A stretch of 64,000 bases of DNA from Haberlea rhodopensis (GCA_907163345.1 CAJQUN010000015.1:9394886-9458885), one strand, 5' to 3'. Shown: positions 34,035 to 45,768, counted from the first letter of the stretch. A program made the numbers and translations. The notes: generated by a model from the letters alone, not told the origin.

Positions 34035-36941
34035 TGTGAGGGCCCGATCCTAATGTGGTGTTTAATTAACACATACTGATTAATTTACGTAAACAGCGGA
34101 AGATTTATTCAAAGGTCTTATCAAACGGCCCTAAAAAAATTTCGCTTTTAGGTGATACATATATACTGATACTTAAAATATGTAATTCCGATTTCCATGT
34201 CAACATGTTGATCATAACATAAATTATCAAGTATATCATACACCAGTAGTAGAATAATTAAAATACAGATACTCGGGGCATACCCCGGTAATTTAAAACA
34301 CAAGTAAAAATATTCTAGCAACTATTGGGACGCAAAACATAAAATATAAACCTGAGCTCGCTCTCAAGGAGCTCTGGTATCTCTCGATGCGTCGCTGTAA
34401 GCATCGTCACCATGTCCTCCTGTAAAGCCTGTCATGTCCGAACAACAAAAGACATGACAGCCCCCCACAAAGGGGGTCAGTACCCCAGTACGAGAAATAA
34501 ATAAATCATGTCAAATGACAAAGTATCATGCAATGCATACCATGTATGAATGCGATGTATGAATGGGTACAAGGAATCGAATATCAAGATACCAAAATCG
34601 GAGTCCAAAGGAAGGTATCATCAAATCATCAAAGCTCGAGCAGAGGATGACAGTATACGTACATTGCGCTAGGAAAACTCATCCTATGTACGTTACTGCA
34701 TCCAGCCCTCGTGTCTAGGTCCGGTCGCACCTGCACGTGACTACAATTACTACCTATACTGCCTGTCATCGCCATGCTCGTCGTACCCGACACTCAGAGT
34801 AAGTCAACTCAGTCAAAATCATGGATATCAAGGAAACGATAGCTCAATATGATATGCCCATGAATCATTATGCATTAATGACATATGCAACTCAATATAT
34901 CATGCAATCTCATGTGAGAGTATATACAAATCATGTAATTTCACATATCATGTAATCCAAAACATTCATCATGTCATATAGTCACATAAGAATCATATAG
35001 TGACAAATAAGTCATATAAATCAAATAATGACATATAAGGCCATACATTAGCATCATTACACGTCTTTGCCAGACGTCATGATAAAACTCATTTCAACGT
35101 ACCTCAAACCGTTAGCTAATTACCAAGTGATCCTCGACTCAATCTAGGATTAATAAACCTGGCCATAACAGTTCCAAATACAACATAATGTCACATACTA
35201 GCCTTAAACATATTAAAATAAAACTCAACTTAGACCCAAAACCAATTCTCTAAATTTCAGCCTGCGCAACTATAGAGATCGGCTCATAACTTGTCCGATA
35301 CTTAATAAAATCACATGGGTCTAATTTATTTTCAAAGCTAACTCAAAAATGAACATTTCATCAGTTCAACTCATCTTCAAATTCGTTCATTTAGCCTAGG
35401 TAAAATGGCCAAGAACAATCTGCTGGAAAAACAGGACAATTTACCAAATTCCAGCCTGACCCATTTTTGTATACAAATCATAATAAATTCATATGAAGTC
35501 CAAAATACTTGAGGCTAGTGGTAAAATCACGAAAACCCAAAGTACTACAGTTCATATTTGATGTCCAGAAGCTAGTTCGCTCATCTAGAGGCACATGCAA
35601 AACAAAGTATGGCAGTTTTGAAAATACTTATACACTCTGTTTTGGCAGAGTGAGCAGTTTTAGGAAAACGTGTATATCTTGCACAAATAAACTCCAAATC
35701 ATGTGAGGCCAGTTTCTAATGCAAGATAACTCAATGTTTTACAACCTTTATTCAGACACCAAGGTCAAAACCGTAGCACATGTTGCCCAGATTTACCAAG
35801 AACACACTGCATGTGCAACCCGCCTACATGCATGTTCCAGATTGTGCACCTTGTGGTAAAAACATCATAACTCATTCATTTTAAGTCCAAATCCTCTCAT
35901 ATTTTAACCACAGGACGAAAACACATATATATACAACTTTTATTAGAATACCAACATCAAATTTGGAAAACAATTTACCCAGAAACTCGAAGAACTCGAT
36001 GCATAAAACTCGCATGCACTAAATTTCCAGATTTTACACATATTGGTAAAATGTTCATAACGTTTTCATCAGAATTCCAAATTAGTCGAATTTACTGTCA
36101 AATCGAAGGTATTCCAACAAGCTACAACTTATATTTGAACCACAACTTCAAATTCGAAACTTAACTAAACCCAAAATTCGAAATGACAGATACATGCATG
36201 CTGAAATCTGTTGCACACTTTTTGACAGCAAGTTATCTCTACATTTCTCATGCCAAGACTCATAAATTTCGATCCTTAAACAACACCAAGGTATATAAAA
36301 CTCAATAAAATTGTTATACCTTCACTCCTCTTGAAGATTTGATGCACAAACCATCAACCTAGCTCAATCCAAGCATTCACCTCTCCAATTCGCTCCAATT
36401 TAGAAAATTCTTGATGGGTTCTTCTTCCCTAGCCTTGTAGCTTCTAAAATTTATATTGCATGCAACTGCATCCACAAATTCACAAGAATTTGGGAGCTAA
36501 AATAGGCTGAAAATTCGAAATGATAGAGAGATGGAGGAGAAATTGTTGAATTGGAGAGAGAGAGCCTTGTTTGGAATGTCTTTTTGTGTTTGAGTGGGAT
36601 GAGAGAGGTTTTGTCTTGCAAAGTGAGTGGTGGCCGAAAATCAAAGTGTATTTTAGCATTAATGTTTAATTCTTTGATGTATTGTGGACTCCATGTGTCA
36701 ATACATCATTATCTTACAAGATTAATGGCTCAAAATCATGTATTAAACATGAGTTAATTTAATTAGTGGCATGTGTTCTCCAAGTGCCATGTGATCATGC
36801 ACATGCTCATGCACTAAAACATGTTCCACTAGTTGATTGACCTATCGTGGTCCGGAATTCCTTATTTCAAATTTGCACTTTTAATTATCCGGGTTTGCTT
36901 AATCATCGTTAATCCGGATTAATTAGCATCGGGGCGTTACA
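34035..36941 (-). mobile_element. 5' LTR of element J (right)
   Basis: 2907 bases, collinear with 26710-29615. Differences noted by eye include short indels and about two dozen substitutions. The short open frames repeated in both LTRs have no sign of selection. Confidence 0.93.
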
Positions 36942-36946
36942 TATAG
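36942..36946. repeat. TSD (right) of element J
   Basis: TATAG, matching 26705-26709. Confidence 0.93.
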
Positions 36947-36976
36947 TATCATAAAGTATATTTGGTACCACAAATC

Positions 36977-38314
36977 TTCCACTCAATCATCAAGATTGAT
37001 AACAATAATGTAGTATTGTGAGTAGGGATCGATCCCACGAGAAGGTGTGAATTCTGTATTAATGAAAATCAAAAGCAAAACAATAAATTAAACAATGGGG
37101 TTGTGAGTGAATTATACTAATTAAATTACAACTAAAGATTAAACTAATGAAAACGATTCTTGGTATCGGTCGACTCTTCCTTGAATATTATCATCTATTT
37201 CATCGATTCACAAAAGACACAATTTTTAATATGAATATTCATCATTGGACGTTTAATTCAATAATCAAAGTCCTATCTCACCTTACGTTTAGTTTAGTAG
37301 CCCAAGCGTTCTAGTTTAACCCTTATCAAACAATCAATCAAAATACAAGCTATTAAGATTTAAATCGATGATAGCATATGAACTAGTGAGATCGATGAAG
37401 TTAAACAATATAATCCAAGCGTCTATGTTTAATCTACTCAAGCGTTCTTCCTAAGAATTTAACAAACTCACAAGCGGAATTTCATTAATCTTAGTTGCTT
37501 CGTAAATTAGAGGGATCAAACTGTTCCGTATTTGGTATCTAATTTAGCATTAGATTTCATGCAAGTTATTAGGTTGTCAATCCAATAAACAAACACAACA
37601 ATCATGGCAATAAAAATCAGAAAAATCGATAATTAAAACATAAGAATCTCCCCAAGATAAATAAATCCAAAGATTTATCTTCCTCAATCAAGAATTAAAA
37701 ACTAGCTAGACATAATCTAAGAAAAGTGATAAATAAAAATAAAGGAAATAAAACTAATCCGATCTCCGGTCGTCGAGTGTCAATCCCGACTTCGCTTCGA
37801 TCTTCGTAGCCGTCTTCAACAAAATTGAAAGAGAAATTATAAAAGTAGCCTAATCTATACCTACTATACCTAATTGTTCCCATGGTCTGATTTTCGTCCA
37901 TATATGTATAGGGAGGCTGATGGAGTAGGTTTGAGTCCATCTAGGAAGGAAAGAAATCAAGAATCCAAACTTTCCAAAACTTTGCTTTCGATTGATCTCT
38001 AATGGCTGGCGATCGATAGCCAGCCTTTATTTTTAATTTTTCTCGGGCGAGCTATCGCTCGCTGGAAAGTGGCGATCGATCGCAAAGATGATAATATTGT
38101 TGCTAAATCTTTCTGCCTCGAGGTGATCAATCTCTGCTTCCTGGTTCTACTTTGATCTTTCTTGGTCAACTTTTATGCATTTTTCTTGGTCTACTTTGAT
38201 CTCTTGTCATCAACAATGCATTTTTTGATCCTTATTCGCCTTTAATAGCTCGATTTCTTCGATTCCACCGTAGACAGTTAAGCGCAATATATGTGTCTAT
38301 TTCTAGTCACATCA
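36977..38314 (-). mobile_element. Tat-like LTR remnant P
   Basis: The sequence interrupts the AGTACCACAAAT minisatellite. It contains GTAGGGATCGATCCCACGAG near its left end and ends CTAGTCACATCA. Read on the minus strand it starts TGATGTGACTAG, which fits Tat-type LTRs. No clean TSD was found, so the left boundary is approximate. It includes three GCGATCGATCGC-like motifs. Confidence 0.55.
38007..38083. repeat. Small palindrome cluster in remnant P
   Basis: GGCGATCGATAGCC, GGCGAGCTATCGCTC and GGCGATCGATCGC: three related palindromes in an LTR of a different lineage. Confidence 0.75.
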
Positions 38315-38329
38315 GTTACCATTTAAGAA

Positions 38330-38640
38330 AAAATATGTATATACAGTACCACAAATTAGATTATATAGTGCCACAAATTAGCTTATTAGTACCACAAATT
38401 ATCTTATATAATACCACATTTTTTCTTATGTAGTACCGCAACTTTGTATATATATTACTACAAATTAGCTTATGTAGTACAACAAATTAGTTTATGTGGT
38501 ACCATTTAAGAAGCAATGTGTATATATAGTAGTATAGTACCATAAATTAGATTATATAATACCACAAATTAGCTTATATAGTACCCCAAATTGGCTTATA
38601 TAGTCTCACAAACTAGGTTATATAGTACCACAAATCTGCA
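38330..38640. repeat. AGTACCACAAATTAGCTTATAT minisatellite
   Basis: Tandem degenerate units of about 22 bases (AGTACCACAAATTAGCTTAT). The same repeat flanks element J on the left, so it is the older host sequence into which J and P were inserted. Confidence 0.88.
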
Positions 38641-38777
38641 GAATTGAGTTTCATATAAAATTATCAAGTTGGCTAATTAAATGGGTCGCTACATCTTGTT
38701 TCTATTGTCCGGACATAACTGGTTAAGATAAAATATTAACAGCTTAATGCTATTAATCTCATAAGATGAGTCCCTCA

Positions 38778-38782
38778 TTGTG
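38778..38782. repeat. TSD (left) of solo LTR K
   Basis: TTGTG, repeated at 39669-39673. Confidence 0.9.
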
Positions 38783-39668
38783 TGTGATGTCCCCGAAATG
38801 ATTAATTGCAATTAAGGCATTAATTATGTTTATATGATGAATTATGTGGATAATTGATTTATGTGTTAAAATTAATTATCATGTTAAAATGCTTAGTCAC
38901 ATGGTAGGCGTGACCGGGGGTTGCATTTCAGGGTACATGTTATGCATGTTAGAAAATGGGGTGTTAACATGATTTAATTGTATTGGGTGTTAATTATGAA
39001 GAAGATGTGAATGTAGTAGATGTTTGGTGCATTTTTGTAAAATGCTTTTAAAATACCATGTTGGGGTATTTTATACATCATGTTAACTTTGGGGTTCAAA
39101 TTTTAATTAACTTTATAACCCATACCCCACTATACCTTTAACTCACTTTACCCCTTTTCCTCTTCACTTTACCAATCACTCTTAAAATCCCCAAATCACT
39201 CCCAAAACCCTACCCATTCCCCATTTTCGAAATTCTTCAAGGAAGGAAAGGGAAAGCTCCACAAAACTTTTGTTTGTGGGATTTTTGTTAAGATTTGGAG
39301 TCTTCAAGAGAACCATCCCAGGTACCAACCACATCAAGGAGATAAAGTTCTCCAACTTCTCCACTTTTGGAAATTAAGGTACGCTTTTGGTCTGAAGGGG
39401 GCTAAGGGTCGGGTTGAAGCAGTGAGCTACAAAGAGCACAGGATGCATAGGATTCAGGACATGTTTAGTATCTACTCTAGGAGTAGAATAAATCTAAAAT
39501 ATTAGTATTCATTTACGGGAATGTATCTAATAAGTTTTGAAGTTTTTATTTTGTTTTGGCCTGTAATCTAAACAGCTCACGTAACAACCAGAACCCTAAG
39601 ATGTTATCAAATGCATGTTTAGTCCTTAATACGTTATCCTAACACTGTTAAGGTGGGAGGACCCCACA
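38783..39668 (+). mobile_element. Solo LTR K, an intronless LTR
   Basis: 886 bases with TGTGATGTCC...GACCCCACA ends and a perfect TTGTG duplication. K matches the reverse complement of LTR F in three blocks: 38783-39310, 39311-39378 and 39379-39668. At 39310/39311 (TTCAAGAG|AACCATCC) it lacks the 525 bases F has between a GT donor and an AG acceptor. At 39378/39379 (AATTAAG|GTACGC) it lacks F's 730-base second segment, also GT...AG. The middle block is 68 bases in both. The palindrome cluster and hairpin array are gone with the segments. The simplest reading is integration of a cDNA made from a doubly spliced transcript, then LTR-LTR recombination leaving a solo LTR. Confidence 0.93.
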
Positions 39669-39673
39669 TTGTG
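39669..39673. repeat. TSD (right) of solo LTR K
   Basis: TTGTG, matching 38778-38782. Confidence 0.9.
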
Positions 39674-39889
39674 ATGTGCATTGGACCCTGCTTTGTATTA
39701 GATTCAGGTTGGTAAAGATAATAAAACAAATATGGACGTGAAGTACCGAGCTTTTGCTCCAACAAATCTTTAAATATTTGGTAAATATATCATCAATTCA
39801 ATGAACTGTCAGAGTCAACATCAAATCTTGATACCAAAAAAGCCAAACAAAAAAGGAGGGAAATCACAGCAAAATACAAACTCTAATCC

Positions 39890-40063
39890 TCAATACAAGT
39901 TAGAGAATAATTGTTCTTCTTCATCTTCTTCCTTCTGTTCCTCGGAATATGCCAACATTTCCAACATTTCCTTCATAGTCTCCGCATTACCTTCATCAAA
40001 ATCAAGATTCTTCGAGTCCCTTGTACATGACAAGTTTCTGGAGTCACTTCTACCATTGATTTT
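39890..40063 (-). CDS. Acidic last-exon-like frame of the candidate gene
   Basis: About 57 codons follow TTTTGTAG, a possible acceptor whose TAG at 40064-40066 is in frame, and end in TGA at 39890-39892. The peptide is rich in Glu, with a stretch EEQKEEDEEEQLF near the end and a Met/Leu-rich segment (MKEMLEMLAY) that could be helical. Typical 3' untranslated sequence follows. No known family is recognised; it may be a remnant. Confidence 0.3.
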   Translation of the reverse strand, partial: KINGRSDSRNLSCTRDSKNLDFDEGNAETMKEMLEMLAYSEEQKEEDEEEQLFSNLY

Positions 40064-40103
40064 CTACATTCTACAAAACAACTCTGTTTTCTAGTGTAAT
40101 AAA

Positions 40104-40790
40104 AATTAGGACTTCACCACTGGACTCAAAATCTTTAAAGAAAAAAGGGGAACAAAAAATCTTTGGGAAACAAAAAATAATCAAAAATCCCAATGTATAT
40201 TTTCAAGCTTCATCTCAAACAAAAAGAACCAAAAAGAAAAGTAAAATTACAAAGAATGGAGCCGATGCCATTGTTCATATGCATTAAAAATTAGGACTTC
40301 ACAACTAAGACATAAAGTTCTTTACATACAAATGGCACCAAAAATCTTCACAGGGAAATACAAATTTTTCAAAAATTCCAAAGCATATTTTCATGCTTCT
40401 TCTCAGAAAAAAATAACAAAGAAAGGAAACAAAAAATAACAAAAGTAACAAAATCTTTGTCTTCGTCAATGGCAATATAAACTTCTAATTCAACGTCTAA
40501 GGAGGCTGAAAGTGATGTAGTGGGGGTATGCTATAAAAATGTTCTTTGGTTCAATCCTAGCTTTCATTTTGCTTTTATCACTAAAAGTGATATTATTGTT
40601 TAGGAATTCTTTTCGTTAGAAGAGGCCAGAGGTTTTTTTGATATGAGAGTTCTGATTTGTTTGAATGAGAGTAGACTTGAGTACAACCTTTTAAAACTGG
40701 AAACCAAAATTACCAAGAATGACAGTAAAAATTATTCCCATATTTTCAAGCTTCTTTTCAGACAAAAATTAACAACAAGGGTAAAAAATA
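40104..40790. repeat. Diverged direct repeat within the candidate gene
   Basis: Blocks starting AAAAATTAGGACTTCAC at about 40105 and 40288 run collinearly to CATATTTTCA-GCTTC-TCTCA. A third partial block lies near 40695-40790. They look like old duplications of intronic sequence. Confidence 0.55.
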
Positions 40791-42004
40791 ACCAGGCATG
40801 CTCGTCGATATGAGCTGGTGATTGACTCGAGAAGTGTAAGGTGAATTCCAACCGTGTAAGGCTTATATCCAATAATCTCCACTTAATTACTAAGAATGCA
40901 TGCCAAAATTATGCCTTATTTTCAAGCTGTGAGCATATGTGCGCAAGGCAAAGTTTGGGAATTTTTTAGGAGGGTTGCAAGAGATATGAAGAAGATGATA
41001 GTCATTTTCCACACCACGTTATCCACAACTGTCATTGTGGAAACTATAATAGTTGATACCATGAGTTGTTTAGATTGTAATGGTCATTCTCAGCCACCAT
41101 GACCACTTGCCTCAACGACATACTTCACATGCAAGGAAAAAAGATACATTAATATTAATTTAATATCATAATATTCATATGCAATAAATGGCAATAGACA
41201 ACCCTAACAAGTAGTTGAGATATTGCAATGCTGAAACTCAGAGCTACAAATTACAGTAAATAATTTCAACCGCCAAACACCATTTATGATAACTTTTTGT
41301 AACACTATGTTATCACAGGAAACAATAATATAATGCAAAAAGATTCGAGGAAGAAGAAGACCGAACACGGTAAATCATAAAAACTCTAATATAACAAAAA
41401 TTACATAAAATTAGCAAGTTCATCAAAAAATCAATTTTCTATCACAACAGCTATGGGATGCAAAATGGCAGACAAAACCCAGAAATAAGAAGAGCCCAAT
41501 ATCAAATAAGAGAAATCACCCTTGAAGACGTAAATAATTACCGAAGACGAAATCGTGACTTCGAAAACGTAAGCTTCAAAGATTGACCGATCAAAACATA
41601 AACTAAAGAATATAATCGAATTTGGGCAGAGAAAAAGATCGAGTGTGTGGGATTGGGAGTAGAGCGAATGAAGATTTTGGCAGAGAAAAAGATCAAGAAT
41701 GGAATCAGGAGTGTTGTATTTTCCAAACCTATATATGAAGGGCAAAATAGAGATTTCTAGGATTACTAAAGTTAATAAGATTTTTTCTTTGAAGTAGGGA
41801 GTTAATAAAAAGAGTTGTCTGACTAGGGACTAAACAAAAAACAAACATTAGATTTGGGGATCTATTCTCAATTTACCGGCGTAGGGGCGTAAACAATAGT
41901 TTTAATCGGGTAGACAAATGTTATATACTCGGAATACATATATACACATAATATAGAGAGAGATTAGCTTTTTCTTTCTCTGCCAGCTATAATAGTGCTC
42001 AAGA

Positions 42005-42009
42005 TATTT
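42005..42009. repeat. TSD (left) of solo LTR L
   Basis: TATTT, repeated at 44389-44393. Confidence 0.88.
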
Positions 42010-42575
42010 TGTAAGGACCCTAATCCTTAAGTGCGGATTAAAGGCATAATTAGAGCTAATATAAATAATCATAGTAAATTAATCGTGTTGAGTCTATGAG
42101 CTTTAAGAATTACATGCCAAAAATAAGGACTATCCCTGGATTAGTTACATTCCCAAAACAAATGAATGTTATCAATTATAGCTTTACACTACTCCTAGAG
42201 TAGATACTATACAAAATTAATCCTGTCCTTCCTGGGTCAAAAGAATTCTCCACAAGCTCACTACCTCAACCCGCTTAGCCCTTCTATCATGCCAAAAGTG
42301 TATCTACAAGGACAACCCCCAAACATGAGCAATAATATCATTCATATTCAACACAATATGAATATAAAGCGTAAATGCATAAAACACTTCCTGTTTTCCC
42401 ATGCATTTCAAAACGCTTCCAGTTTGGTTGTCCCTGTACCATAACTCATGAGTATAATCAATAGATTATTTTTAATGGTCTAGACATGTCATGACACAAT
42501 ACCATCTCATCAAATCAAATATCAATTCACCAATCCCTAGTCTGTCCATCACAATGTATTTTAATGCCCCTCGCT

Positions 42576-42580
42576 TATTT
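42576..42580. repeat. TSD (left) of fold-back element Q
   Basis: TATTT, repeated at 42899-42903. Confidence 0.88.
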
Positions 42581-42898
42581 TGTGATGCCCCGAAATTAAG
42601 TATATGCAATTTGAGCATTAATGATGGTCATGTGATTATTTATGTTGGTAATTAATTTATACGATGGGTAATGAAGTGTTAGCATGATTTATTTATATTG
42701 ATTACCAATTATGAGGAAAGCATGAATTTAAGGGAAGTTTGTAGCATGTTGTAAAATGCTTTTAGAATACCATGTTGTGGTGTTTTATAAATCATGCTAA
42801 CACTTCATTACCCATCGTATAAATTAATTACCAACATAAATAATCACATGACCATCATTAATGCTCAAATTGCATATACTTAATTTCGGGGCATCACA
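42581..42898. mobile_element. Fold-back element Q made of LTR ends
   Basis: 318 bases. The first 112 bases and the last 112 bases are exact reverse complements as read here. Both termini are TGTGATGCCCCGAAATTAAG, an LTR U3 terminus. The spacer of about 94 bases continues as U3 sequence of this LTR group. A 5-base TATTT duplication flanks it, matching the duplication size of the surrounding LTR elements. It has no coding capacity. Confidence 0.9.
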
Positions 42899-42903
42899 TA
42901 TTT
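42899..42903. repeat. TSD (right) of fold-back element Q
   Basis: TATTT, matching 42576-42580. Confidence 0.88.
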
Positions 42904-43261
42904 ACATATAGGCGGCATAGAATAACCTCGCTTCAATGGACATGCGGTACTCCCACCCCTCGCCTCACATTGAGCGGCAAATATCCTTTCCTCGCCCTAT
43001 ATGATAACCACGCTCAAATGTGACATGCGGCGCTCCCACCCCTCGCTTCACATTTAGCGGAACCAAAACAAATAGCGGCAAGCATTAAAATCATCAAGGG
43101 ATGACCACGACTCATGGGATGTGCACCAATAATCATATGCATCTACAATCATCATGCATAATTCAACATGTATTTGCATCCACAATGCATAATCACATAT
43201 ATACTCGCATCCACAATGCATAAACAATGAGTATATTAGATACATGTACCGTTGGGTGCCC

Positions 43262-43278
43262 GTACGTCCTCTACGTAC
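43262..43278 (-). promoter_or_regulatory. Inverted repeat at predicted 5' splice site, LTR L
   Basis: GTACGT-5 bases-ACGTAC, perfect arms. Confidence 0.55.
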
Positions 43279-43435
43279 CTTTCCAAAATGTAGGATGTGG
43301 TAGGACTTCAATTCCTTGGCTGTGTCGCCACCTGGGATGGTTCTACACATTCACACAAATCAATATTAGAACCCAATAATAGTCCAATACCAAAAATCCC
43401 ACAAAAATATCCAAAAACATCAATTTTGGTGTCTC

Positions 43436-43643
43436 ACGATCGATCGCCATATAGCCCCGATCGATCGCGAGACCACACTGCCTCGCCCAACAAAAAAATT
43501 TCAATCCGCGATCGATCGCTGAGTTTGCGCCGATCGATCGCGACCTCGCCGATCAATCGCGCCAAACTCGCGATCGATCGCTGAAGGCTACTGCCTTCAG
43601 CCCTGCAACTCGCGATCGATCGCTGGAGGCGCCGATCGATCGC
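43436..43643. repeat. CGATCGATCG palindrome cluster in LTR L
   Basis: Eight motifs, one with CGATCAATCG. The first two correspond in position and spacing to the first two of LTR A. Confidence 0.93.
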
Positions 43644-44388
43644 CGAGTCTTGCACATGCGATTTTCGGGCACTATTCACCCTTCCCCTTCCCAAACTCAA
43701 ACAACCTCAAATAATCAAACATCCACCATACCAAATCACTACAAATCTTCCATAAACAACATCATACAACCATAAATCTAACACTCACCCAAAAATAACA
43801 CAAACTCATACAAACCCATTTCAAAACCCTTCAAACCATTTCAAACTCAATTAAAATACTTCAAAACCAACAATGAGGTATCCATACCTCTTGGGGATCT
43901 CAAATCTCCCAATAAACTCCACAAAACAAGATTTTTGGAAGGGTTTCTCTCCACCCTTAAGCACAAAAACGAAAATGGACAAAGGAAGGGTTTGGGAGGT
44001 GTTATTTGGGAAAGTTGAAAAGTGATAGTGAAATGTATGGTGGGGGTTTGGGGTAATAAAGTGGGTTAATTAATTAAAATGTATTCTACAATCCCATGGT
44101 GTATAAAACACCCCAACATGATATTTTTAAAAGCATTAATCCAAAATGCACCAAATATCAATTAAACTCATGATTTCCAATTAATTGCTAACCATGGCAA
44201 ATAAATCATGCTAATAACAATTTTCCCCAACATGCACCCTGAAATGCACCCACGGGTCATCCTTTCCATGTGACCATGCATTTCCACACATAAGTAAATC
44301 CAGCACATAATCAATTAATTACCATCATACTTAATCATATAAACACAATTAATGCCCAGTTGCAATTAATCATTTTGGGGATATCACA

Positions 44389-44393
44389 TATTT
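44389..44393. repeat. TSD (right) of solo LTR L
   Basis: TATTT, matching 42005-42009. Confidence 0.88.
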
Positions 44394-45768
44394 AATATAT
44401 ATGAGAAATCAAATATTTAGTGTATACTAGATAACTTTGAAACTAAATAACAATGTAACCCAAATAAAAGCCCAGAATCCAAGACCAATAAATAGCATAA
44501 AGTTATAAAGATAAATAAGATTAGCATATAAAAATTCAACGATTAGAAAATATTGGTTGAGAGTTTCACGCCCCGAGACCAAACAAATGACACGGGCGTT
44601 AAATACAAATATCAAAATTCACAGAAAACAAGCTTCGATTTACTTAAATTAAAATATAACCAGTCTTTTACTCCATAATCATAAATGTCTTTACAACTGA
44701 AAACCAAATCATAACTCAAATCTTAACATAGTTTTACAGGAGTTTGAAATCTTTGCAGTAAATCAACAGCCCCAAAAGTTATGTTGTTCATCATCTTCAA
44801 GTTTTTGCTCGTTATTATCTGGTAGAGAAGGTAGGAGGTGAGCTTTTGGGAAAACACTCAGCAAGTTGGAGTCAATCAAACATAATAAAACATACATATA
44901 CATACATAAAATAACCTTCAAACAGAACTTTATTAAAACAGATATTAAAACTATTACATATACTAACATTTGGTCACAAAGCCATAATTCAAAACATATC
45001 TCATAAACATAAGCACGTAGCAGCTTCTACAAGTTCAATAGGTGGCTCCCGTATGTATAACACATTGCTCTTTGGGTTCAAGAGATGACTCTCATACATG
45101 TAGCACTTTGCCCCGTAGGTACAAGTGGTGGCTCCCATGTACGTAGCATTTTGCCCTGCTGATTCAAGATGTGACTCCTACGTACGTAGCACTTTGCCTC
45201 TCAAAGCTCATACTTTCGGTCATATATCTCATAGTTGTTTCAAATTAAATCTTGAATAATTTTTTCATGAAAATTTTTAAAGGATATATATGTTTTCAAA
45301 ATGAAAGAATAATCTACAAAAAGCCCACTTACAGTTATTTCAAAAATTGTTTGCACTGATTTGGGTTGAAGAAGGCTAGGAATTTGTTCCTCTTCCTCGC
45401 TGGGTTAATCAGAACCAATGGGTTAGTGTAAATATTTTGTGTGATCTTACTGTAGAATTTTGTAATTTTTACACTGGGGACTTTCTGATATTTATTGAAG
45501 ATTTTTGACAAACAATTCTTTCATGTTTCTTTTGCCGGCTTCATATGCAATTCCCATAGTCAATGCTAAATCTTCTATTCAATTTTCACATTTTCTATAG
45601 AATTATTAATTACATTTATGACGGTTGAATTGTCTTCAATTTCTTCATATTCTAGCTGTCTGGTTGTTTTTATTTTTCTTCCCTTATTTAATGCACAACA
45701 ACCTTCATATTTCTTTGTTCCCTCCCCATTTATTTCATTTGTTGATTGGTGTATTGTGGAGTTTTACA
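44394..45768 (-). mobile_element. LTR remnant of element M
   Basis: It ends GGAGTTTTACA, followed by a polypurine tract on the minus strand (AGAAGGGAGTGA) and pol remains, as expected for a 3' LTR. A donor-like ATAACT|GTAAGT lies near 45327. An array follows it on the minus strand, and an acceptor-like CTACCAG near 44820. The left limit is not defined. Confidence 0.65.
45040..45200. repeat. M-type array, direct copy
   Basis: About three copies of a roughly 45-base unit containing GGTGGCTCCCATGTACGTAG and CATTTTGCCCTGCTG. Confidence 0.85.

Larger units (their letters stand above)
26710..36941 (-). mobile_element. Element J, complete gypsy element with decayed internal domain
   Basis: The 10.2-kb element has TGTGAGGGCC...GGCGTTACA ends and a perfect TATAG duplication. 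The PBS lies beside the right LTR and the polypurine tract (AAGAGGGGAAGAAG, 29616-29629, minus strand) beside the left. The two LTRs differ by about 1% by eye, yet the internal region has no readable gag or pol. It probably moved as a passenger using enzymes from other elements. Confidence 0.93.
39780..41745 (-). other. Candidate small host gene or gene remnant
   Basis: This is the only stretch that does not look like a transposon. On the minus strand there is a TATA-like TATATATAGG near 41735, then a CT-rich leader (41550-41710) like a plant 5' untranslated region, then GTAATT, a possible donor near 41542. An AG followed by ATG near 41120 opens a short frame. A last-exon-like frame lies at 39890-40063. 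The pieces could not be joined into a convincing protein, and no family is recognised. Confidence 0.3.
42567..43085. repeat. CGCT/AGCG array in LTR L, split by Q
   Basis: CTCGCTT...AGGCGGC, CTCGCTTCACATTTAGCGG and similar units occupy 42567-42580 and 42899-43085. Confidence 0.8.
42010..44388 (-). mobile_element. Solo LTR L, A-like, with fold-back element Q nested
   Basis: TGTAAGGACC...GGGATATCACA with a TATTT duplication. About 2056 bases remain without Q. It is closest to LTR A. Predicted intron 1 is 43343-43887 (donor AAGAG|GTATGG, acceptor TGTAG|AACCATC) with the palindrome cluster. Predicted intron 2 is 42304-43278 (donor AAAG|GTACGT, acceptor TTGTAG|ATAC) with the hairpin array, into which Q has inserted. 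Confidence 0.92.

Noticed and set aside
39801..40094. 97-residue plus-strand frame with a Ser run
   Set aside because: The minus strand fits better as an exon (acidic peptide, acceptor-like site, 3' untranslated-like tail); the Ser run is antisense to GAAGAA codons.
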